Shown piece after piece: positions 59,544 through 64,000 of a DNA stretch of 64,000 bases. The first letter of the stretch is position 1; the number at the start of each line of letters is the position of its first letter. The notes under the pieces were generated by a model. That model was not told the origin of the DNA. It was given only the letters and a program-made list of their open reading frames with translations, and did no database searches. The stretch is from Lachnospiraceae bacterium UBA7182. Lineage in GTDB: Bacteria; Bacillota; Clostridia; Lachnospirales; Lachnospiraceae. The stretch lies in NCBI GenBank assembly GCA_002491115.1, contig DKVI01000041.1:25711-89710 (forward strand), given 5' to 3'. A program made the translations under genes and the position numbers.

Positions 59544-60665
59544 ATGGCAAGAGCATTAGGAATTGTAAGTTTTTCGGAAAACCACATATGGGTAGAGGGG
59601 ATGGAAACTTATCGTTCGATCGCCGCGTTCCCTTTCCTTGGCAGATACCGTGTCGTCGATTTTCCGATTTCAAATATGTCCAACAGCGGCATTGACAGAG
59701 TACAGATTTATATCAGAAGAAAACCGCGTTCCCTGGTAGAGCATATCGGAACCGGCCGTCACTATAACATTAATTCCAAGAGCGGATATCTGCAGATGTT
59801 ATTTACGGATTCCTCTGAAGAGAACGATTATTATAACACGGATATAAAAGCATACGCGGACAACCTGGATATCATTGAACGGGCAAGCAACACCCATATC
59901 GTGATTGTTCCGGGTTATATGGTTTACACCCAGGATTTCAATGCGCTTCTCAAGACGCACGAAGAGTCCGGGGCGGATGTTACTATACTGTACCATGGGG
60001 TGGACAATGCAAAAGAAGCATTCCAAAACTGCTACTGCGTGAACCTGAATAAGCAAAAGGGCGTGGCTTCTATGGAGATGAACAGCGGCAGCAAGAAAAA
60101 CCGCGATATTTTCATGGATACTTACGTCATGAAAAAAGAAGTGTTTATCAACTTGATTAAAGAAGCGCAGAAGGTTTCTTCCATGTATACGCTGCGTAAG
60201 ATCGTCAATGAGAAATGCATAGCCGAAGAACTGGATGTCCGCGGAGTGGCGCACAAAGGATATTTTGCTCCGATTACAGATTTCCAGAGCTATTATGACG
60301 CAAATATGGCGCTGGTGGACATTAAGGTGGCAAAAGAGCTTTTTAAAGATGAATGGCCCATCTATACCCGTACCAACGATTCCTGTCCGACCCAGCATTT
60401 CGATACGTCGGATGTGAAGGCTTCCTTTATCGCGAACGGCTGTCTGATCGAAGGCACTGTGGAAAATTCCATTATCGGAAGAGACTGTGTAGTCAAACCG
60501 GGTGCTGTAGTAAAGAACAGTATCGTCCTGTCCGATACAGTCATTGGCAATGATGTACACATCGAGAATGTAGTTGTGGATAAGTTCGCGAAAGTGACCC
60601 ACTTGAAGGAGATCATCGCGGACCCGAAGAAGCCGGGATATATCAAGAGGCTTGACAACGTATAA
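59544..60665 (+). CDS. glgD: GlgD, non-catalytic partner of GlgC
   Basis: 373 residues homologous to GlgC but the glycine-rich pyrophosphorylase loop is replaced (ALGIVSFSENHIWVEGMET). The left-handed beta-helix C-terminus remains (NGCLIEGTVENSIIGRDCVV and VKPGAVVKNSIVL). In Geobacillus, GlgD has little or no activity alone but raises GlgC activity in a heterotetramer. It starts 6 bp after glgC, so subunits are co-produced. Confidence 0.94.
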   Translation: MARALGIVSFSENHIWVEGMETYRSIAAFPFLGRYRVVDFPISNMSNSGIDRVQIYIRRKPRSLVEHIGTGRHYNINSKSGYLQMLFTDSSEENDYYNTDIKAYADNLDIIERASNTHIVIVPGYMVYTQDFNALLKTHEESGADVTILYHGVDNAKEAFQNCYCVNLNKQKGVASMEMNSGSKKNRDIFMDTYVMKKEVFINLIKEAQKVSSMYTLRKIVNEKCIAEELDVRGVAHKGYFAPITDFQSYYDANMALVDIKVAKELFKDEWPIYTRTNDSCPTQHFDTSDVKASFIANGCLIEGTVENSIIGRDCVVKPGAVVKNSIVLSDTVIGNDVHIENVVVDKFAKVTHLKEIIADPKKPGYIKRLDNV

Positions 60666-60685
60666 AAACGGTTATTTATAGGAAG

Positions 60686-60728
60686 AAAACACCCCGGAAC
60701 AGTCGGATTGACTTTGCCGGGGTGTTTT
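60686..60728. terminator. Bidirectional terminator between glgD and convergent lipoprotein gene
   Basis: AAAACACCCCGG (60686-60697) pairs with CCGGGGTGTTTT (60717-60728); the A-tract and T-tract at both ends allow termination from either strand. Confidence 0.9.
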
Positions 60729-60753
60729 CTGGTCCTGATGGTTATTCTGTTAT

Positions 60754-61350
60754 TTAATCGTCAATGCCAAACAGATATTCCAGATCATCCTCCGCCCGGT
60801 CCAGTCTGTCTTCTAACTGTTCCAGTTCCCGCTCCAGCTTCCGGTATTCGTCCCGGGTCAGGGTATCCTGGCGGTACAGACGTTCCAGCTCGTCTTCATG
60901 TAGATCCAGCGCGTGGTCAATCTCTTTTTCTTCCTGTTTTAAATTGAAAAAGCTTTCCATATTTTCAGTATCCGTGCCGCCTGGGGAAGCCGCCCCGGCT
61001 TTTTCCACATAGGCGTCCACCAGGCCGGTCAGTTCTTCCATGGTACGGGTGGTGGAAGGGGTGCCGCTTTCTGCTGCATCCGTTTTAGAAGTATCGCCCG
61101 CAGCATCCTTCGGCTGCGTCTGTGCGTTGTCTGCTGCATTCGTGTCTGCATCCGGCTGCGCCTGCGCATCATCGCCTGCCGTTACGGCGCTGTCAGAGAC
61201 TGCCGCTTCTTCCAATGACTGCACCTGCTGCTCCAGTTGAGCGATCTGCTCTTTTAATGCTTCTGTCTCTGCAGTGCTGCTGTTGGAACTGCATCCTGTC
61301 AGCAGGAGGATTCCGATCATCCCTGCAGCAATTAATCCATTCTTTTTCAT
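60754..61350 (-). CDS. Putative lipoprotein with coiled-coil C-terminus
   Basis: 198 residues from ATG 61350 (GTGAGGA upstream). Signal peptide with lipobox LLTGC (about 18-22). It has a low-complexity Ala/Asp/Thr/Gln-rich spacer, then a charged coiled coil with repeated EELERLYRQDTLTRDEYRKL-type heptads. A longer in-frame start would extend into the opposite promoter. I do not recognise the family; a surface scaffold or adhesion role is speculation. Confidence 0.65.
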   Translation of the reverse strand: MKKNGLIAAGMIGILLLTGCSSNSSTAETEALKEQIAQLEQQVQSLEEAAVSDSAVTAGDDAQAQPDADTNAADNAQTQPKDAAGDTSKTDAAESGTPSTTRTMEELTGLVDAYVEKAGAASPGGTDTENMESFFNLKQEEKEIDHALDLHEDELERLYRQDTLTRDEYRKLERELEQLEDRLDRAEDDLEYLFGIDD

Positions 61351-61384
61351 AAATAAATCCTCACTTTCTGTAACCTGTATTTTC

Positions 61385-61413
61385 AGTATATACATCATAA
61401 AAAAAGAAATCAA
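61385..61413 (-). promoter_or_regulatory. Promoter of the lipoprotein gene
   Basis: Minus strand TTGATT (61408-61413) and TATACT (61385-61390), spacer 17 bp, about 35 bp before the lipoprotein start. Confidence 0.5.
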
Positions 61414-61468
61414 GGATGAAATAAAAAATTTAAACAATGCAGGAATTTCACGGCGCTTCGGATCAAGA

Positions 61469-61497
61469 TTGAGTTTCCTGTATCTTCGTGATATAAT
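61469..61497 (+). promoter_or_regulatory. Promoter of the STM4015-like operon
   Basis: TTGAGT (61469-61474) and TATAAT (61492-61497), spacer 17 bp, giving a leader of about 65 nt before TTG 61568. Confidence 0.65.
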
Positions 61498-61567
61498 TGC
61501 TGTGATATCCATATAAGTCCGGCCGAATGAGCGGCAGACAGGAAATGATAACAGGAGGTGCAGAACA

Positions 61568-62443
61568 TTGAATTTTGAACTTGTTTCGGAAAAGAAAAAG
61601 ATTTACAGCTATGATTATGATGAGTATGAAGAAGGCAAAGGCGCCGAGGAACTTATCAAAGACATTCTGGCGGACCCGGATTTTCCGAATCTGAATGAAC
61701 TGATCATCGGAGACTGGGGCGGAGCCTGGGAAGACGACTGTCAGCCGATCATTGACGGGATTGTGGAACATGCGAAACAATTTTCCCATATCGAGAAACT
61801 GTTCGTGGGAGATATGGATTTTGAATCGTGTGAAGTGTCCTGGATTATGCAGGGAAATTATGAAAAGCTGTGGGCGGCCATGCCTCAGTTAAAGGAGCTG
61901 ACCATCAAAGGAAGCTCGGATCTGAAGCTGGGAACCATCTGCCATGAAAACCTGGAATCGCTGACCATTATCTGCGGCGGCTTACCTGAATCTGTTATAA
62001 AAGAGATCCAGGAAGCCAGACTGCCCGGTCTTAAAAAACTGCTGCTCTATATCGGTATTGATGACTACGGTTTTGACGGGGACGCAGATACAATCCGGGA
62101 GCTTCTTGAAAAAGCGGATTTCCCGCAGCTTAAATATCTGGGGATTACGGACAGTGAAATCCAGGACGAACTGGTGAAAGTGGTGCTGGAAAGTAAATTT
62201 ATGGGGCAGATTCGCACGCTGGATCTTTCCATGGGTACCCTGACAGACGAAAGCGGCGCGCTTTTATTAGAAACGCTTCCTCAATATCCCAACATCAAAA
62301 AACTGGATCTGCATCATAATTATCTTTCGGAAACGATGGCAAAGAAACTGGAATCCCTTCCTGTCGTTGTGGACGTATCGGAGATTGAAGAGCCATGGGA
62401 ATGCGGCGGGCAGATGTATATGAACGCCATGCTGACCGAATGA
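61568..62443 (+). CDS. STM4015-like leucine-rich repeat protein
   Basis: 291 residues, TTG start after AGGAGGTG. Irregular leucine-rich repeats are visible from about residue 40 to 275 (NLNELIIGDW, QLKELTIKG, GLKKLLLYIG, QIRTLDLSMG, NIKKLDLHHN). No signal peptide, so cytoplasmic. From memory this matches the family called STM4015 (Salmonella). The stop overlaps the next start (ATGA), and the next two genes look like STM4014 and STM4013, so the cluster rather than the single gene supports the call. Function unknown. Confidence 0.7.
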   Translation: MNFELVSEKKKIYSYDYDEYEEGKGAEELIKDILADPDFPNLNELIIGDWGGAWEDDCQPIIDGIVEHAKQFSHIEKLFVGDMDFESCEVSWIMQGNYEKLWAAMPQLKELTIKGSSDLKLGTICHENLESLTIICGGLPESVIKEIQEARLPGLKKLLLYIGIDDYGFDGDADTIRELLEKADFPQLKYLGITDSEIQDELVKVVLESKFMGQIRTLDLSMGTLTDESGALLLETLPQYPNIKKLDLHHNYLSETMAKKLESLPVVVDVSEIEEPWECGGQMYMNAMLTE

Positions 62444-63459
62444 GACAGGCAGTCCTTTTGGGAGAACCGGGAACAAAACGGACAGAATATTTCAGACAGG
62501 CGGCCAGGCAGGAAGGAATGTCCGTTTCTTTTCTGGACTGGAAAGACTATAAGGAAGGTATCCGGCGTCTGTCAGGGAACCGTATAGTTTTAAAGATCGA
62601 TCCGCCCAGGTGGGAGAGCTGTCTTTTAAAAGAACTGAACGATCTGGCAGACGATTATAAGAGCCGGTTGGAAGAACTGGCTTTTATGGCAAAAAGCCAG
62701 GACATAGAATTTTTTAACCATCCGTCCGGGATTTTGCTGCTGCTGGATAAAAAGGAGTGCAAAAAGGCGCTTATGCAGGCAAAAATCCCGGTGACAGAAT
62801 CTCTGGACGTTCCATGCAGGGACACGGAGCAGCTCCTGGCGCAGATGGAAAGCCGTAAAATCTGTCAGGTATTTATTAAGCCGGTGAAGGGCTCCGGCGC
62901 GGCGGGGGTATCGGCTTTTCGTATACAGCCAAAGCGCGGGCGTATGGTTTTATACACCTGCGCTTTTTTACATCCCCAGAAAGGGCCGGTCAATACAAAA
63001 CGCTTAAGATGTTTTTCAGATCCGGAAGATATTTTCCCCCTGCTTACGCAGATCCTGGAAACGGATTGCATCGTGGAGCGATGGTACGCCAAAGCCAGGT
63101 ACGGGCAGGCTTCCTACGATCTTCGGGCGGTGGTGCAGGAAGGAAAGACGGATTTTCTTCTGGCACGGCTTTCGGAAGGTCCCATTACCAATCTGCATTT
63201 AAATAACCGCCCGCTGGCCCTGGAAGCGTTAAAGCTGCCTGGCGAGGTACAAAAGCAGATCGCGGATCTGTGTAAAAAGGCCATGGACTGTTATCCGCAG
63301 CTTAGGAGCGCGGGGATTGATATCCTGCTGGAAAGAGGAAGCTTAAAGCCCCGGATCATTGAGATGAACGGCCAGGGAGATCTGATCTATCAGGACATTT
63401 ACGCAGATAACCTGATCTACCGCCGCCAGGTCAGAATCATAAAAAGAATCGGAGAATAA
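62440..63459 (+). CDS. STM4014-like ATP-grasp protein
   Basis: 339 residues beginning MRQAVLLGEPGTKRTEYF, resembling the STM4014 family opening (V-x-G-x-P-G-x-x-R). An ATP-grasp-type layout follows: a glycine-rich turn (KPVKGSGAAGVSAFR), a Lys and an acidic metal-binding end motif (PRIIEMNGQGDL). It may ligate or activate an unknown carboxylate. It is translationally coupled to the upstream LRR gene and followed by the hydrolase-like gene. Confidence 0.7.
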   Translation: MRQAVLLGEPGTKRTEYFRQAARQEGMSVSFLDWKDYKEGIRRLSGNRIVLKIDPPRWESCLLKELNDLADDYKSRLEELAFMAKSQDIEFFNHPSGILLLLDKKECKKALMQAKIPVTESLDVPCRDTEQLLAQMESRKICQVFIKPVKGSGAAGVSAFRIQPKRGRMVLYTCAFLHPQKGPVNTKRLRCFSDPEDIFPLLTQILETDCIVERWYAKARYGQASYDLRAVVQEGKTDFLLARLSEGPITNLHLNNRPLALEALKLPGEVQKQIADLCKKAMDCYPQLRSAGIDILLERGSLKPRIIEMNGQGDLIYQDIYADNLIYRRQVRIIKRIGE

Positions 63460-63463
63460 CAAT

Positions 63464-64000
63464 ATGAACGACAATACAGAAAACAGGGCGAAAAGCCAGG
63501 TTCCCATGGGCCTGTTTGCGAGGCAGGAGCGTAAAAAACCTTCGGTGGATATGCGGCAGGTGGTGGGTTCCTGTGATATTTTGTTCATCTGCCTGGACAC
63601 GCTGCGCTACGACGCGGCGGTTCAGGAGGAAGCTTCGGGGGGAACGCCTGTGCTGAACCGATACGGTAAATGGGAGAAATGCCAGGCGCCGGGTAACTTT
63701 ACCTATCCTTCCCATCATGCCATGTTTGCGGGATTCCTGCCCTGCAGGTACGGCGCGAAAAATGTGGCGGACCGGGAACTTTTATTTTTTCCCATGTCTG
63801 TCGGACTTGGCAGGACGGCTCCGGAAGGGGCGTACGGATTTGCGGGCAGCACGATTATGGAAGGGCTTGAAAAGGACGGCTATGATACCTGGTGCGTCGG
63901 GGGCGTTGCCTTTTTTGACAAACGCTCGGAGATCGGAAAAGTGTTCCCCGGATATTTCCGTAAAAGTTACTGGAATCCCTCGTTTGGCTGCCAGGTAAAA
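63464..64000 (+). CDS. STM4013-like alkaline phosphatase superfamily hydrolase, 5' part (partial at right edge)
   Basis: The frame from ATG 63464 stays open to the window end (179 codons), so the C-terminal part is missing. The metal-binding start ILFICLDTLRYDAA and a nucleophile-type segment GNFTYPSHHAMFAGFLP fit alkaline phosphatase/sulfatase-fold hydrolases, with the Thr or Ser in the place of the nucleophile. I assign the STM4013 family because of the two upstream partners. GGAGA precedes the ATG at 4 bp after the STM4014-like stop. Confidence 0.7.
   Translation, partial: MNDNTENRAKSQVPMGLFARQERKKPSVDMRQVVGSCDILFICLDTLRYDAAVQEEASGGTPVLNRYGKWEKCQAPGNFTYPSHHAMFAGFLPCRYGAKNVADRELLFFPMSVGLGRTAPEGAYGFAGSTIMEGLEKDGYDTWCVGGVAFFDKRSEIGKVFPGYFRKSYWNPSFGCQVK

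Noticed and set aside
1..64000. CRISPR arrays, insertion sequences, prophage genes, tRNA or rRNA genes
   Set aside because: No regular repeat-spacer pattern, transposase, phage structural gene, cloverleaf or rRNA sequence was recognised by eye.

Overview
This window reads as a chromosomal core segment from an anaerobic, spore-forming member of the Firmicutes, most likely a Lachnospiraceae-type Clostridia. The basis is gene order and gene content: ylxM-ffh-rpsP-khpA-rimM-trmD-rplS, ireB-ruvX-DUF1292-fur, comM-dprA-topA-codY, a glgC/glgD pair, an oxygen-sensitive nrdD, a sporulation sigma factor of the SigK type, and CIRCE-controlled groESL. Coding density is very high and intergenic gaps are short. 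No stretch over 300 bases lacks a gene, and I see no tRNA, rRNA, CRISPR array, insertion sequence or prophage.

Layout. 1-1500: a small accessory patch with the C-terminal end of a PD-(D/E)XK-type protein, a remnant of a surface-protein repeat, and a RelB-like/PIN toxin-antitoxin pair. 1.8-9.1 kb: SRP, ribosome and tRNA maturation genes, two signal peptidase I paralogues (the first lacks its catalytic residues), rbgA, rnhB and yraN. 9.1-16.6 kb: pgeF, prs (convergent, overlapping), a DUF512 radical SAM protein, der, plsY, gpsA and a homocysteine methyltransferase-like gene. 16.6-18.3 kb: ilvN-ilvC. 18.3-22.9 kb: a cell-surface island (GT-C-like membrane protein, acyltransferase 3, zinc-ribbon membrane protein). 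22.9-27.7 kb: HAD phosphatase, prmA, rsmE, cysteine desulfurase and thiI. 27.8-35.3 kb: HPr-like protein, mtaB, ireB-ruvX-DUF1292-fur, rnjA, ylbF-like gene, MltG-like fragment, and trmR-trhP for wobble 5-methoxyuridine. 35.4-41.5 kb: sigK, comM, dprA, topA, codY. 41.5-47.4 kb: groESL, guaB, pyk, moaC (moaA convergent). 48.5-52.2 kb: asnS, a His-rich CsoR-type regulator, asnB. 52.3-56 kb: response regulator, histidine kinase and propeller-like lipoprotein. 56-60.7 kb: nrdD with candidate NrdR boxes, then glgC-glgD. 60.7-64 kb: a lipoprotein, then the start of an uncharacterised cluster (STM4015-, STM4014- and STM4013-like) that runs off the right edge.

How the genes work together. Most genes serve translation, RNA processing, protein export and central nucleotide, amino acid and carbon metabolism. 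Global regulators present are CodY, a Fur-family protein, SigK and a two-component system. The best candidates for undescribed biology are: (1) the STM4015/4014/4013-like operon at the right edge; (2) a dispersed structured element near 11.24-11.33 kb and 26.43-26.53 kb, flanked by AGCGGA direct repeats, with a possible empty site at 34.05 kb; (3) the signal peptidase I paralogue lacking catalytic Ser and Lys beside an intact one; (4) several palindromes embedded in promoters (toxin-antitoxin, codY, guaB, response regulator, nrdD).
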